Shown here in pieces: positions 16,309-25,603 of a stretch of DNA of 44,291 nt. This stretch comes from Sorangium cellulosum. Lineage in GTDB: Bacteria; Myxococcota_A; Polyangia; Polyangiales; Polyangiaceae. The notes beneath the pieces are model-generated. The model ran no database searches and was not told where the DNA came from. It worked only from the letters and a program-made list of their open reading frames with translations. The first letter of the stretch is position 1. The number at the start of each line of letters is the position of its first letter. The position numbers were made by a program, and so were the translations under genes. The stretch is from contig DYPH01000038.1 in the NCBI GenBank assembly GCA_020720045.1, forward strand, positions 1 to 44,291, written 5' to 3'.

Positions 16309-16631
16309 CGGGCCATCTAACGAGATTCTGCGCCAATCGGCCACCTCCGAGCGCGGGCGCGACGCAGCAGCGGAGCTTCGTCGAGAAACAAAATGCGCAC
16401 CGCATCAAATTCACCCTGCCACACCGGCCCCCTGTTGGTATGAGCCCGCCGCGTTGGACATCCCCCTCGCGACTGTCGCCCCCTCCCTGGAGCGCCACCG
16501 CAGCGGGAATCGGATTTCCGGCACCTCATCCCCGTTGCACGCCTCCTTGCCTCCTCCGCCCCTCGGCGTGGGACCCGGACCGTGAACATCGTCGAACCAC
16601 CGCACCTTTTTCATCAAATGGGGGCGTTCCG
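16309..16631. other. Divergent intergenic region, mutarotase/speA
   Basis: About 287-323 bp, depending on the mutarotase start chosen; the largest gap in the window. It must hold the promoters of both flanking genes. It is open on the plus strand in the speA frame from an ATG at 16440, but that stretch is Pro/Ser-rich without the look of the family. I see no convincing hairpin, operator or riboswitch. Confidence 0.5.
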
Positions 16632-18617
16632 TTGGAAGAAGACCGCGTCGCACACGAAGAACCTTGGACGACTGAAGACTCCAAGGATCTGTATATGATC
16701 AACCGCTGGGGCGGCGGTTACTTCGACGTCGACGAGCGTGGGCTCGTGACCGTCGCACCGCTTCAGGAACGCGGGAAACGGGTCGCGATTCACGATGTGG
16801 TGAAAGCGGCGCAAGCAGAAGGGCTGAAAACGCCGCTTCTCATTCGCTTTCAGGACCTTCTCCACCATCGCGTCCGGACCTTGAACGAAGCGTTCCTCGC
16901 CGCGATCAATGAGTTTCGGTACCGCGGACTTTATCGGGGAGTTTTCCCGATCAAGGTGAACCAGCTCCACGAGGTGGTGACCGAGATTCTGGATGCCGGT
17001 CAGCGGTATCATTACGGGATTGAAGTCGGCTCGAAGCCGGAGATGTTCGCGGGGATTCCCGTGCACACGGATAACGAGTCCCTCATCGTCTGCAACGGCT
17101 ACAAGGACGACGCGTTCATCCGTATGGCGCTCGTCGGACGGAAGCTCGGCAAGAAGGTGATCCTGATCGCGGAGAAGCTCTCCGAGGTCGCCGCAATCTG
17201 TCGACTTGCCAAGGAAATGAACGTGGAGCCGTGGATCGGTCTGCGCGTTCGCCTCGTATCGAAGGGGGCCGGACGCTGGGCCTCTTCGGGCGGTGAGCAC
17301 GCGAAGTTCGGGCTGACGACCGCGGAGATCTTGGCGGCGACGGAGATCATGAAGACGGCGGGAATGAGCCAAGCTTTCAAGCTTGTTCACTTCCACATTG
17401 GGAGCCAGGTTCCCGATATTCTGATCATCAAGCGGGCCGTCCGCGAAGCGGCGCGCTACTACGCGAAGCTCCGCAAGATGGGGCACCCCGTCGAATATCT
17501 CGACGTCGGCGGCGGCCTCGCCATCGACTATGACGGGTCGCGTTCGACGTTCCACGCGAGCATGAATTACTCGGTGGAAGAGTACGCACGAGACATCGTC
17601 TACAACGTGGCCGACGTCTGCGACGACGAGAAGGTTCCCCACCCGAATTTGGTGAGCGAATCGGGCCGCGCCATCGTGGCGCACCACTCGGTGCTCGTCG
17701 TCGAAGCGTTCGGAAGCATTGAGAAAACGGTCGCGCCCGAGTTCCCCTCGAGCGACGATCACAAGCTCGTCCGCTCGCTTTTTGAAGTGGAAGAGACGCT
17801 CTCCTCGCAGAACCTCCTCGAAGCCTGGCACGACGCCATTCAGGCCAAAGAAGAGGCGCAGAAGATGTTCGAAGTCGGGCTCCTCAATCTGGACGTCAAA
17901 GCCCAGATCGAGACGATGTTCTGGCGCATCGCCGATCGCATCCAGAAGATCGCGAAGACGATGCCCGAAGAGGACCTCGCCGACGACATTAAGGAGCTGC
18001 CCCACCAGCTCTCGGACCAGCACATCTGCAACTTTTCCGTCTTTCAGTCGCTCGTCGATCACTGGGCGCTTGGGGCCCTCTTTCCGATTACGCCGATTCA
18101 TCGCCTCGATGAGAAGCCGACGTCGGAAAGCACGATTGTCGACATCACCTGCGATTCGGACGGGAAGGTGTCCAAGTACATCGATCGCAACGACGTTCGC
18201 GACACGTTGCCGCTTCATGCGATCGACCCGAACGACCCGTATTATCTCGGTATTTTCCTCACCGGTGCCTACCAAGACATCATGGGGGACATCCACAATC
18301 TCCTGGGGCGCGTGAACGAAGTTCACGTGTTCCTCGATGACGACGAGGAGTGCGGTTACTACATCGAAGAAATCATCGAGGGGAACGCGATCCGCGACGT
18401 CCTCGCGATGACGCAATACGAGCCGAAAGACCTCGTCGCGCGCATGAAGGCGCAAATTGACGCCGCGATCAAACAGGACAAACTCAAGCCGACGGAGGGC
18501 ATGCGCCTCCTTCAGGACTACGAGCGCGGCCTCCTCGACCACACCTACTTGACGATGCCGCACACGCGGAACGTCGTGACCCCATCGCCGAGCGTCCTCC
18601 CGCCGCCGGTCGGCTGA
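16632..18617 (+). CDS. speA: Biosynthetic arginine decarboxylase
   Basis: A PLP enzyme converting L-arginine to agmatine, the entry to polyamine synthesis. It has about 661 residues from a TTG start, close to the roughly 658 of E. coli SpeA. FPIKVNQ carries the PLP Lys (about residue 108). Further conserved blocks are IVCNGYKD, SSGGEHAKFGL, LLHFHIGSQ-like LVHFHIGSQ, LDVGGGLAIDYDGS (phosphate-binding Gly loop), SESGRAIVAHHSVLV, and DITCDSDGK with the active-site Cys. Family similarity begins at about EDSKDLYMINRWGGGYFDV. The upstream in-frame ATG at 16440 would add 64 unrelated Pro-rich residues, so TTG 16632 with GGGGGCG just upstream is preferred. A hairpin terminator follows at 18645. Confidence 0.93.
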   Translation: MEEDRVAHEEPWTTEDSKDLYMINRWGGGYFDVDERGLVTVAPLQERGKRVAIHDVVKAAQAEGLKTPLLIRFQDLLHHRVRTLNEAFLAAINEFRYRGLYRGVFPIKVNQLHEVVTEILDAGQRYHYGIEVGSKPEMFAGIPVHTDNESLIVCNGYKDDAFIRMALVGRKLGKKVILIAEKLSEVAAICRLAKEMNVEPWIGLRVRLVSKGAGRWASSGGEHAKFGLTTAEILAATEIMKTAGMSQAFKLVHFHIGSQVPDILIIKRAVREAARYYAKLRKMGHPVEYLDVGGGLAIDYDGSRSTFHASMNYSVEEYARDIVYNVADVCDDEKVPHPNLVSESGRAIVAHHSVLVVEAFGSIEKTVAPEFPSSDDHKLVRSLFEVEETLSSQNLLEAWHDAIQAKEEAQKMFEVGLLNLDVKAQIETMFWRIADRIQKIAKTMPEEDLADDIKELPHQLSDQHICNFSVFQSLVDHWALGALFPITPIHRLDEKPTSESTIVDITCDSDGKVSKYIDRNDVRDTLPLHAIDPNDPYYLGIFLTGAYQDIMGDIHNLLGRVNEVHVFLDDDEECGYYIEEIIEGNAIRDVLAMTQYEPKDLVARMKAQIDAAIKQDKLKPTEGMRLLQDYERGLLDHTYLTMPHTRNVVTPSPSVLPPPVG

Positions 18618-18644
18618 GCGTCACTGCGCTTCGGCGCACGAAAC

Positions 18645-18676
18645 AAGCCCCGCCCTCTTTTGGGGAGCGGGGCTTT
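18645..18676. terminator. Bidirectional hairpin terminator after speA
   Basis: A 9-bp GC-rich stem (AAGCCCCGC / GCGGGGCTT) around a 13-nt loop, with AAA before and TTT after it. It lies between the convergent speA and SDR genes. Confidence 0.75.
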
Positions 18677-18705
18677 CTCGTGGCATTTCGGGAAGAAGGT
18701 CGAGC

Positions 18706-19464
18706 CTACGTGCGCGCGACCTGGAAGCCAGCGAGGCTCTGCGCCGTCGGGAAGAGTTCGATTTTGGAGATGTTCACGTGGGCGGGGCGGGTGGCGGCCC
18801 ACACGATGGTGTCGGCGACGTCGGCCGCGGTGAGCGGCTCCATGCCGCTGTAGACCGCCTTGGCGCGCGCCTCGTCGCCGTCAAAACGGGCCGTCGAGAA
18901 CTCGGTCTCGACCATGCCCGGCTCGATCGTTGTCACGCGGACGCCGGTTCCGTGGAGGTCGGAGCGGAGGTTTTCCGCGAATTGGGCGATGAACGCCTTG
19001 GTTGCACCATACACGTTTCCGCCGACGTAGGCGTGGGAGGCTGCAACGCTGCCGACGAAGACGATGTGCCCCTGCCGCGCCTCGACCATCGCCGGAAGGA
19101 CGCGGCGGACGAGGGCAATGACCGCCCGGACGTTCGTCGCGAGCATTGTGTCCCAATCGTCCAAGGACGCCTCTTGGGCCTTTGCGAGGCCACGCGCGAT
19201 GCCGGCATTGGCGACAAGAATCGTCGGGCGGCGGAACTCGAGCGCGACGTTTTCGAGGGCCGTATCGAGAGCCGCCGTGTCGCGCACATCGGCGCGAACC
19301 GTCGCCAAACGCTCACTTTCCTTGGCAAATTTCTCCTGTAAGCCGTCAAGGCGATCGGCGCGCCTCCCGACGGCAACTACCCGATGACCGCCGGCCAAGA
19401 AGGGGGCGACGCACGCCTCGCCAATGCCACTTGTTGCCCCGGTAATCCAGACGACTTCGCTCAT
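18706..19464 (-). CDS. Short-chain dehydrogenase/reductase (YdfG-like)
   Basis: A 252-residue classical SDR. TGATSGIG at 8-15 binds the dinucleotide. GRRADR after strand 2 has Arg residues favouring NADP(H). ANAGIA is present. The catalytic set is Ser139 with Tyr152-x3-Lys156 (VYGATKAF). TIEPGMVETEFS and the C-terminal half resemble the YdfG group of NADP-dependent 3-hydroxy acid (serine) dehydrogenases. The substrate is inferred from overall resemblance only. The ATG at 19464 starts directly before the Rossmann strand. Its divergent neighbour is the amidohydrolase gene, 99 bp away. Confidence 0.88.
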   Translation of the reverse strand: MSEVVWITGATSGIGEACVAPFLAGGHRVVAVGRRADRLDGLQEKFAKESERLATVRADVRDTAALDTALENVALEFRRPTILVANAGIARGLAKAQEASLDDWDTMLATNVRAVIALVRRVLPAMVEARQGHIVFVGSVAASHAYVGGNVYGATKAFIAQFAENLRSDLHGTGVRVTTIEPGMVETEFSTARFDGDEARAKAVYSGMEPLTAADVADTIVWAATRPAHVNISKIELFPTAQSLAGFQVART

Positions 19465-19563
19465 GGGACGCGCATACCACGCCGCGCGCGCGAACAGAAC
19501 GAACGGCACCGTGAGCCACCTTTTGTCATTGATGATTTCCGCGGAGAACGCGAGGCTTCCGAA

Positions 19564-21297
19564 ATGCACGACCTCGTCCTCAAAGGTGGATTCATCGTAG
19601 ACGGCTCCGGCGCCCCAGGCTTTGAGGGGGACGTGGCCATCGACGGCGCGCGGATCTCCGTCGTCGACCCGGGAGGAAAGCTCGGCCTGCGGGGGCTCCG
19701 TGAAATCGACGCTCGCGGGAAGCTCGTGACGCCCGGATTCGTCGATATACATACGCACTATGACGCCCAAGTGAGCTGGGATCCCTATTTGACGCCGTCG
19801 TCCTGGCACGGATGCACGACCGTCGTGATGGGCAATTGTGGCGTCGGTTTCGCGCCCGTGAAAGCCGATCGACGCGCCTGGCTCGTTGAGCTCATGGAGG
19901 GGGTCGAAGACATTCCTGGCTCCGCGATGACGGAAGGAATCACGTGGAATTGGGAGAGTTTCCCCGACTATCTCAACGCCATCGCTGCCCAGCCCCACGC
20001 GATCGACTTCGGCTGTCAGGTCACGCACGGGGCCCTCCGCGGCTACGTCATGGGCGACCGGGGTGCGAAAAACGAAGACGCCACCGAAGAAGACAAGGCG
20101 CAGATGTACCGCCTTACGTTGGAGGCCTTGCGCGCGGGGGCGCTCGGATTTTCGACGTCTCGCACAATGCTTCACAAGTCAAAATCCGGAGAACCAGTCC
20201 CCGGAACATTCGCAAAAGAAGACGAAATTTTTGCCATCGGCGCCGCCCTTAAAGACGCGGGCCATGGGGTATTTCAGCTTGCCGCCGAGCACCTCGATGC
20301 ACCGCGCGAGCTGACGTGGATGCGCGCGCTCGCCGCGCAGACCGGGCGGACGGTGTCCCTCAACTTGAACCAGACCCCCTGGGGACCGGACGTGTGGCGG
20401 GAGGTCATCACGATCGTGGAGGCGGCCCAAGCGGCCGGGGAAAATGTGCTCGTTCAGGTGCCTGGACGGTCGATTGGTGTGCTCCTTGGCTTCCGAACGA
20501 CGGCGCATCCGTTCGTTGCCTCGAAGACCTTCCAGGGGCTCGCCGATCTCCCCTGGGAGGTACAACGGGAGAAGCTGCAGGACGCTTCGATTCGTGCACA
20601 AATCCTTGCAGATGAACCGATGGACCTCGGCCCCTTCGCGAACTTCGTGACCCGCGCGTTTGCACAAATGTATCTGTTCGAACGGGGATCTACCGGAATT
20701 GAAGACTACGAGCCGGATCCGGAAACCTCCCTTGAAAAAAGGGCGCACGCGGCCGGTGTTTCGCCGGGGGAGCTTGCCTACGATGCGATGCTCGCCGATG
20801 GCGCAGAAGGGCTCCTGTACCTGCCGCTCTTCAACTACGCCTACGGAGACCTCGATTTTCTCCGGACGCTCCATTTGCACGCCCACACGCGCCTTGGACT
20901 CTCAGACGCGGGGGCCCATTGCGGCGCGATTTGCGACGGCGGGATGCCGACGTTCATGCTGACCCACTGGACGCGAGATCGTACGCGCGGTCCGAAGATG
21001 TCGCTCGAGCGGGTCGTCTTCCGCCAATCGCGGGAGGCGGCGCTACTCTACGGGCTCGCCGACCGCGGCCTCTTGGCCGCCGGCCTCCGCGCCGATATCA
21101 ACGTCATCGACTACGATGGGCTGTCGTTCGATCGGGCGGAAGTCGCGTTTGACTTCCCCGCCGGCGGCCGGCGACTGGTGCAGCGCGCGCGCGGGTACCG
21201 ACACACCTTCGTCGCGGGTACCGAGATTGTGACCGACGATTCGTTCACTGGGGCGATGCCGGGCAAACTCGTCCGCGGCCCACAAAATCCCCAATAA
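19564..21297 (+). CDS. D-aminoacylase-like amidohydrolase
   Basis: A 577-residue metal-dependent amidohydrolase. DIHTHYD (His63, His65) is the first metal-binding motif. EIDARGKLVTPGF precedes it in the beta-sandwich domain. GNCGVGFAP is characteristic of the N-acyl-D-amino-acid deacylase family. LSDAGAHCGAICDGGMPT near the C-terminus supplies the catalytic Asp and further His. Such enzymes release D-amino acids from N-acyl forms, or act on related cyclic amides. No signal peptide is present, so it is cytoplasmic. It starts with ATG at 19564 with GAGG upstream. The longer open frame runs back into the divergent SDR gene and is ignored. Confidence 0.87.
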   Translation: MHDLVLKGGFIVDGSGAPGFEGDVAIDGARISVVDPGGKLGLRGLREIDARGKLVTPGFVDIHTHYDAQVSWDPYLTPSSWHGCTTVVMGNCGVGFAPVKADRRAWLVELMEGVEDIPGSAMTEGITWNWESFPDYLNAIAAQPHAIDFGCQVTHGALRGYVMGDRGAKNEDATEEDKAQMYRLTLEALRAGALGFSTSRTMLHKSKSGEPVPGTFAKEDEIFAIGAALKDAGHGVFQLAAEHLDAPRELTWMRALAAQTGRTVSLNLNQTPWGPDVWREVITIVEAAQAAGENVLVQVPGRSIGVLLGFRTTAHPFVASKTFQGLADLPWEVQREKLQDASIRAQILADEPMDLGPFANFVTRAFAQMYLFERGSTGIEDYEPDPETSLEKRAHAAGVSPGELAYDAMLADGAEGLLYLPLFNYAYGDLDFLRTLHLHAHTRLGLSDAGAHCGAICDGGMPTFMLTHWTRDRTRGPKMSLERVVFRQSREAALLYGLADRGLLAAGLRADINVIDYDGLSFDRAEVAFDFPAGGRRLVQRARGYRHTFVAGTEIVTDDSFTGAMPGKLVRGPQNPQ

Positions 21298-21326
21298 AAA
21301 AAACGTGCTTCCCGGAAGGAAGCACG
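21296..21326. terminator. Hairpin terminator between amidohydrolase and PEGA gene
   Basis: A 9-bp stem (CGTGCTTCC / GGAAGCACG) with a 5-nt loop at 21304-21326. On the minus strand it is followed by eight T residues, making it a strong terminator for the PEGA/kinase operon. The plus-strand tail (GTTTGTGTT) is weaker but may serve the amidohydrolase. Confidence 0.85.
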
Positions 21327-21353
21327 GTTTGTGTTCGTACAGCGGGGCGTCCC

Positions 21354-22385
21354 TCAGAAACGGAGGCCGCCGCGCTGGACGACGACCGTCCCCGGGTTGA
21401 ACGTCCCCGCCGGCGGCGATTCGCGGCCCGGATTGTAGAGCAGGCCCGCGGCGACACCGCCAGCCAGCAGGACCGCGCCACCGGCGATAAAGGGCCAGAT
21501 CGGGACCTTCGATTCTTTTTCGAGGGTCACCTGGATGGTGCGTGCTTCCCCGGGAACAACATCGACGTCACTCGTGTACGGAAGGTAGCCCTCCGCGCTC
21601 ACGCGGACGTTGTGAGGACCGCCGGAGAGGTCCGAAGATACCGTCCCCTTGCCCGAGGCCTTGCCGTCGATGACAACGGAGGCGAACGCCTGCGTGTTGA
21701 TCGTCACGCGCGCGGTGTGAGGAATCTGGATCAGCGAGAACTCGACCTTCGCTTCGGCGGCGCCGCCAATCGGGACGTCTTTCTCAAGTTCCTTAAAGTC
21801 AAACTTAGTAACCTTCACTTTGCGAACGCCAAGATCGACGATAATCGGCAGTTCAATCGGGGTTTTTCCGACGCTCTCGCCGTCGATGGCGACGTCCGCG
21901 TCGGGCTGATTGACGACTACGCGGAGCTTGACCGTCAGCGGTTCGACGGTCGCGAGCAGGTTGGTCGCGGCGAGGCGCTCGTCGGCGGAAATCACCTTGT
22001 CCCCCTCGGCGAGGTACTTCTGCACGAGGACAAACACCTTCGCGTAGTGGCGAAGGTTTCGCTCGCAGGCCGCCATGTTCCAGAGCAGGCGCGGGTCTTT
22101 CGCCTGGTCGTAGGCATTTTGAAACTTGATGCGCGCGCCGGCGAAATCGCCCGCCTTGTAGAGCAGGGCTGCCGAGTCGTATTCGGCCTTTGCGGGCCCC
22201 GAGAGGCTCTCGGCGAGGGTAGGCGTTTTCGGCGGCTCGGGCTTGACGTCCTCGGGCTTCCCCGGCTTCACGCCGGCCCCCTTTCCCGTCGGCGCAACCG
22301 GTTTCGGCTGAGCAAACGCGGCGTTTGGCGCGAGCAGCGATACAAACAGAAGCGAAGAGACAAGGATTCGGCGCGTCGACTGCAT
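21354..22385 (-). CDS. Exported PEGA-domain protein
   Basis: A 343-residue protein with a Sec signal (cleavage after AFA, residue 25), a Pro/Lys-rich linker, and a TPR-like helical pair (about 68-130: YKAGDFAGARIKFQNAYDQAKDP). Two PEGA-like beta repeats follow at about 160-230 (ADVAIDGESVGKTPIEL) and 235-300 (ASVVIDGKASGKGTV...HNVRVSAEGYLPY). There is a hydrophobic span near 300-322 (WPFIAGGAVLLAGGVAAGLLY) and a short tail. This TPR-PEGA-TM layout is common in myxobacterial envelope proteins; the function is unknown. Its start ATG overlaps the kinase stop (TAATG), so the two are translated together and may form a signalling pair. Confidence 0.8.
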   Translation of the reverse strand: MQSTRRILVSSLLFVSLLAPNAAFAQPKPVAPTGKGAGVKPGKPEDVKPEPPKTPTLAESLSGPAKAEYDSAALLYKAGDFAGARIKFQNAYDQAKDPRLLWNMAACERNLRHYAKVFVLVQKYLAEGDKVISADERLAATNLLATVEPLTVKLRVVVNQPDADVAIDGESVGKTPIELPIIVDLGVRKVKVTKFDFKELEKDVPIGGAAEAKVEFSLIQIPHTARVTINTQAFASVVIDGKASGKGTVSSDLSGGPHNVRVSAEGYLPYTSDVDVVPGEARTIQVTLEKESKVPIWPFIAGGAVLLAGGVAAGLLYNPGRESPPAGTFNPGTVVVQRGGLRF

Positions 22386-23923
22386 TACTTGATCCCCATA
22401 TTTTCAAATACGGTTCCCGTGTTTTGTGGGGGAGCCGTTTTCGCGGTGGGCGGAGTCGTGGGTTGGGAGGCGGGCGTTCCCGAGCTCCCCTTCCCCTTCG
22501 TGTCTTTGCCGGCAACCGGCGGGATTTTTTCGGAATTCGCAGGGGGCGCCACCGACGATGCGATGGCTGCTACGGAAAGAACCGGCGGAATCGTCGCCAC
22601 CGACGCGGAGGGGGCGGGAGCCGTCACCACCACTGTTACGACGGAAGCCGGCGCATTGATACCGGAGGTGGGCCCGGGATCTTTTCGATTGAGGAGGAGC
22701 CCCACCGATACACCGATGGCCACCAGGGCGACCGCGGCGACCGCCGCCACGGGGACCCCTTTGGAAGCGGGGGCGGCCCCGGCGGTCACCGCGAGGTCGG
22801 TAGCGGTTGACGAGGCGAGGCCACGAGGCTCGTCGACGAGGCCCGAAAGCGGCGGTTTCGAGCCAGAGATCGCGGTTACCGGGCTGTTCGCATCGACCGA
22901 GGTGCGGGCCGCAAGAACAGCAGCACCAACCTCGTTCGCCGTATCGCCGGCGAGCGTCGCGCCATCCCCCATCGCGCCGAAGTCGTCCAACGAGAGCGAT
23001 TCGCCACGCTCAGCCGCCGGGAGCTCGGTCCCAAGCACGCGGGCGATCCGGAAGGCGGCGGCCCCATCGTCCCCCGCCAGCGAGGCAAGAGCATGGGCAA
23101 ACTCGCCAACGTCTTGAAAGCGATCCTTCGGGCTCGTCTTGAGACAAAGAGCGACCGCGTCGGCGACCGCGTCCGGCACGCCGGGGGCCAGCTCCTTCAC
23201 GGGCGTGTATTGCGTTTGAAGGATCATCGCCACGATCTCGGGCATCGTGTCGCCGTCGAAAGGCTTTGCGCCGGTCAATAGCTCGTAGAGGATGACGCCG
23301 AGCGCCCAAATATCGCTCCGAGCGTCGACCTGCTTGGAAGACATGAGCTGTTCGGGGCTCATGTAGTGGGGCGTCCCCATGATCGAAGAAGTTCGCGTAA
23401 TTGCGCGACCCCCATCTTCGGACATTTTTGAAATACCGAAGTCGAGAACTTTGACCTTCTGACGATGATCCGGCGTTCGCGCGAGGAACAAGTTTGCCGG
23501 CTTCAAATCTCGATGAACAATCCCAGCCGCGTGTGCCTCTGCGAGCGCCTGGCAGGCCTCGAGCAAGTACCGCACCGCCTCCTCGGCGGGGAGTTGGCCG
23601 CGCTTCAAGAGGAGCGACTCAAGGTCCTCCCCTTCCAGGTACTCCATGACCATGTAAGGCGCACCGTTTTCGATGCGCCCCACGTCGAGGATTCGGACGG
23701 CGTGGTCCCCTTTGATCTTCGATGCCGCGCGGGCCTCACGGGCAAAACGCTCAACGATTTCATCGTTTTCGAGCATGTGCGCCAGGAGAAACTTGATGGC
23801 TACCCGCTGATCAAGATCGACGTGCGTCGCCGCGAGGACAACGCCCATGCCCCCCTCACCGAGGACGCGGTCGATCCGGTATTTTCCAGCGACAACGTCG
23901 CCTTCTCGAAACGGAGCAGTCAT
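22385..23923 (-). CDS. Transmembrane serine/threonine protein kinase (Hanks type)
   Basis: A 512-residue kinase. Subdomain motifs are complete: LGEGGMG (21-27), VAIK with ATP-binding Lys44, HRDLKPAN with catalytic Asp139, DFG at 161-163, MSPEQ (APE equivalent), and SDIWALGVILYELLTG. The catalytic domain ends near 285. A linker with Ser/Asp clusters leads to one membrane span (about 391-412: VAAVAAVALVAIGVSVGLLL), then a Ser/Thr/Pro/Ala-rich extracytoplasmic tail of about 100 residues with no recognisable sensor domain. The ATG at 23923 has AAGGATGAG just upstream. It is co-translated with the PEGA protein. Autophosphorylation and phosphorylation of cytosolic targets are expected from the family. 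Confidence 0.93.
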   Translation of the reverse strand: MTAPFREGDVVAGKYRIDRVLGEGGMGVVLAATHVDLDQRVAIKFLLAHMLENDEIVERFAREARAASKIKGDHAVRILDVGRIENGAPYMVMEYLEGEDLESLLLKRGQLPAEEAVRYLLEACQALAEAHAAGIVHRDLKPANLFLARTPDHRQKVKVLDFGISKMSEDGGRAITRTSSIMGTPHYMSPEQLMSSKQVDARSDIWALGVILYELLTGAKPFDGDTMPEIVAMILQTQYTPVKELAPGVPDAVADAVALCLKTSPKDRFQDVGEFAHALASLAGDDGAAAFRIARVLGTELPAAERGESLSLDDFGAMGDGATLAGDTANEVGAAVLAARTSVDANSPVTAISGSKPPLSGLVDEPRGLASSTATDLAVTAGAAPASKGVPVAAVAAVALVAIGVSVGLLLNRKDPGPTSGINAPASVVTVVVTAPAPSASVATIPPVLSVAAIASSVAPPANSEKIPPVAGKDTKGKGSSGTPASQPTTPPTAKTAPPQNTGTVFENMGIK

Positions 23924-24008
23924 CGTCTCATCCTTGGCAGCGCTTGTATCACGGCCCCACGTTTGCGGGGCAACCTCACCACGGGACGAACATTCGCTTG
24001 TTTGGGCG

Positions 24009-24345
24009 TCACGGTAGGCACGCTTCATACAGGCCGGGCCCGTCGGGAATCGGGCCGGCCGCCGTTGAAAGCTCTAAGCGGGACCAGGCGAAGTACAGGC
24101 TGATCCCGGTCGTTGCATTATACACAGACACCCCCTTCCTTTCGGCAACGACCAACAGTCCGTCGCACCGGGAGCAACGCGCCACTTTCCGCGTTTGTAA
24201 GCACGAGCGCGACGGCGTTGCTGTCGTCGGGAACGACGAGGTCGGCGCCAAGTGCGGGCGTGATCTCGGCCGCCTCTGGCTTCGCGTAGGCTGCTGCGGA
24301 AACGATTCCGAGGGCCAAAACGGCGCGGGGGCGAGGAGTACGCAT
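24009..24345 (-). pseudogene. Small secreted protein, apparently frameshifted
   Basis: Reading from the ATG at 24345 gives a convincing Sec signal (RAVLALGIVSAAAYA) and about 45 mature residues to NAESGALLPV, then an early stop at 24118. In another frame the same strand continues to 24009 with plausible coding sequence (CDGLLVVAERKGVSVYN, then SLYFAWSRLEL). Joining the frames near 24175 would give one secreted protein of about 111 residues. Either a real frameshift or a sequencing indel explains this. The function is unknown. It lies between the paralogous lipoprotein genes and the kinase gene, all on the minus strand. Confidence 0.45.
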
Positions 24346-24406
24346 GGGATCAAAGGTGGCACGGGCCGTGGCATTCGTCACCGTGAAACCTACATCGGCA
24401 CTCCGC

Positions 24407-25555
24407 TCAAAGCGGCGCGATCGCTTTCACCACGCTCTTGTCGAGTGCCCACGGGGCACAAAGCGGTGTCTCAACGACTTTCCGGGGGCACCGGTCTGTC
24501 ACCGCGACGCCGCTCACGATTGCGACGCCGTTGGCCAACGTCCGCTCGCGACGAAGCATCTTGCATACACTCGTCGGGAACGTGATGCGACGGTTCGCCG
24601 TATCAACGCTGGCCGCTTCCGTGCCGGGAGTCTTGGTCGCAGCGTTCGCGCCATCGAGAACGACATAACAATTGGCGCCGTTGCACAATGCCGCCTTTGC
24701 CGCATCGTCAAAGGACGTTTCGAGGGCAGTTCTTGAGATGACCTCAATTCCCGCGCCGGTGGTCGATTTTGGCTCAGGGCGAAGGAGCCCGATCGTCATC
24801 TTCTCAAGATCGATCGTTGCAGGAATGGCGACCGCGCAGCCTGCCGCGTCGTCGACGAGGGTCAGCGGCGTTGCGCCGGCGAAACAGGCAGAGGCATCCC
24901 AGCAGGTAGCGCCGCCTTTGTCGTCCGGCCCCGACCCGCCGCCATAGATCTGGGCGGAGCTGTAAATCGGCAGCTTGTTTACATCGTCCCCGAGGTAGTC
25001 GAGGGGGTCCCGGCAGACGCCATCCCGCGGCGGATGCTGCGCGTCGCAAGCCTCCGGGCCAGTCGCGAGCACGACGTCCTTGGGAGAGTCCTGAAGTATG
25101 CCATAGGTCCCCGACGCGGTCCGGGCGTCGAGTCGGGAAAGATGCACGTGAATGATTCGAGCGTCGGTCGTCGGCACGGTCGCGCGAAAGTCTCGGAAGA
25201 CCGAAGCTCTCCATTCCTTCGGCTTCGAGATTTCCCCCGCGTAGGCAATCACGACGACGCGAACGTCGGAACTCGTGTCGGCCCCCCTCGTCAGGTCAAC
25301 GCGGAGCGTCGCCGGAAACCGGAGTTGGTAGGCGGCGCGGTCGTCAAGAATGGTCTGCGGAGGGCTGAGCAGCGTTACGCCCTTTTCATTGTAAACGCCG
25401 ATACTTAGCGCCACAATTTCCGTCGGTGCGCTCATGTCGGTGTCGACGGCGAGCACGAGGCAGGCAGCCGGGTCGGGCGAGCAGGCGGGTGCAGACGCGG
25501 CGAGGAGGCCCGTCGTGAAGAGGGCGAGGAGCGGACGGAGAACACGCAGACGCAT
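24407..25555 (-). CDS. Uncharacterised lipoprotein, paralogue of next gene
   Basis: A 382-residue protein with a lipoprotein signal (LLAASAPAC, lipid Cys25). The mature part is beta-rich with several Cys: CDAQHPPRDGVC, ATCWDASACF, CNGANCYVVLDG and ETPLCAP. It aligns by eye along its whole length with the first ~330 residues of the following lipoprotein: LAVDTDM/VALQTDM, CWDASACF/CFDFQACF, CNGANCYVVLDG/CKGADCFVVLNR, VVETPLCAP/TRETPLCSP. The conserved Cys suggest disulfides in the envelope. I do not recognise the family; it may bind carbohydrate or peptide. It lies 48 bp downstream of its paralogue, so it is probably co-transcribed. Confidence 0.75.
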   Translation of the reverse strand: MRLRVLRPLLALFTTGLLAASAPACSPDPAACLVLAVDTDMSAPTEIVALSIGVYNEKGVTLLSPPQTILDDRAAYQLRFPATLRVDLTRGADTSSDVRVVVIAYAGEISKPKEWRASVFRDFRATVPTTDARIIHVHLSRLDARTASGTYGILQDSPKDVVLATGPEACDAQHPPRDGVCRDPLDYLGDDVNKLPIYSSAQIYGGGSGPDDKGGATCWDASACFAGATPLTLVDDAAGCAVAIPATIDLEKMTIGLLRPEPKSTTGAGIEVISRTALETSFDDAAKAALCNGANCYVVLDGANAATKTPGTEAASVDTANRRITFPTSVCKMLRRERTLANGVAIVSGVAVTDRCPRKVVETPLCAPWALDKSVVKAIAPL

Positions 25556-25603
25556 GGGTCACCTGTACCGGGATGAGAACGGCTCCGAAAGGAGGTTCCT
25601 CGA

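Noticed and set aside
16440-16631. A 64-residue N-terminal extension of SpeA from an upstream ATG
   Set aside because: Pro/Ser-rich, no family similarity, poor ribosome site. A TTG at 16632 gives the family length.
16614-18563. A 649-codon open frame opposite speA
   Set aside because: A shadow of the clearly identified arginine decarboxylase, with no motif of its own.
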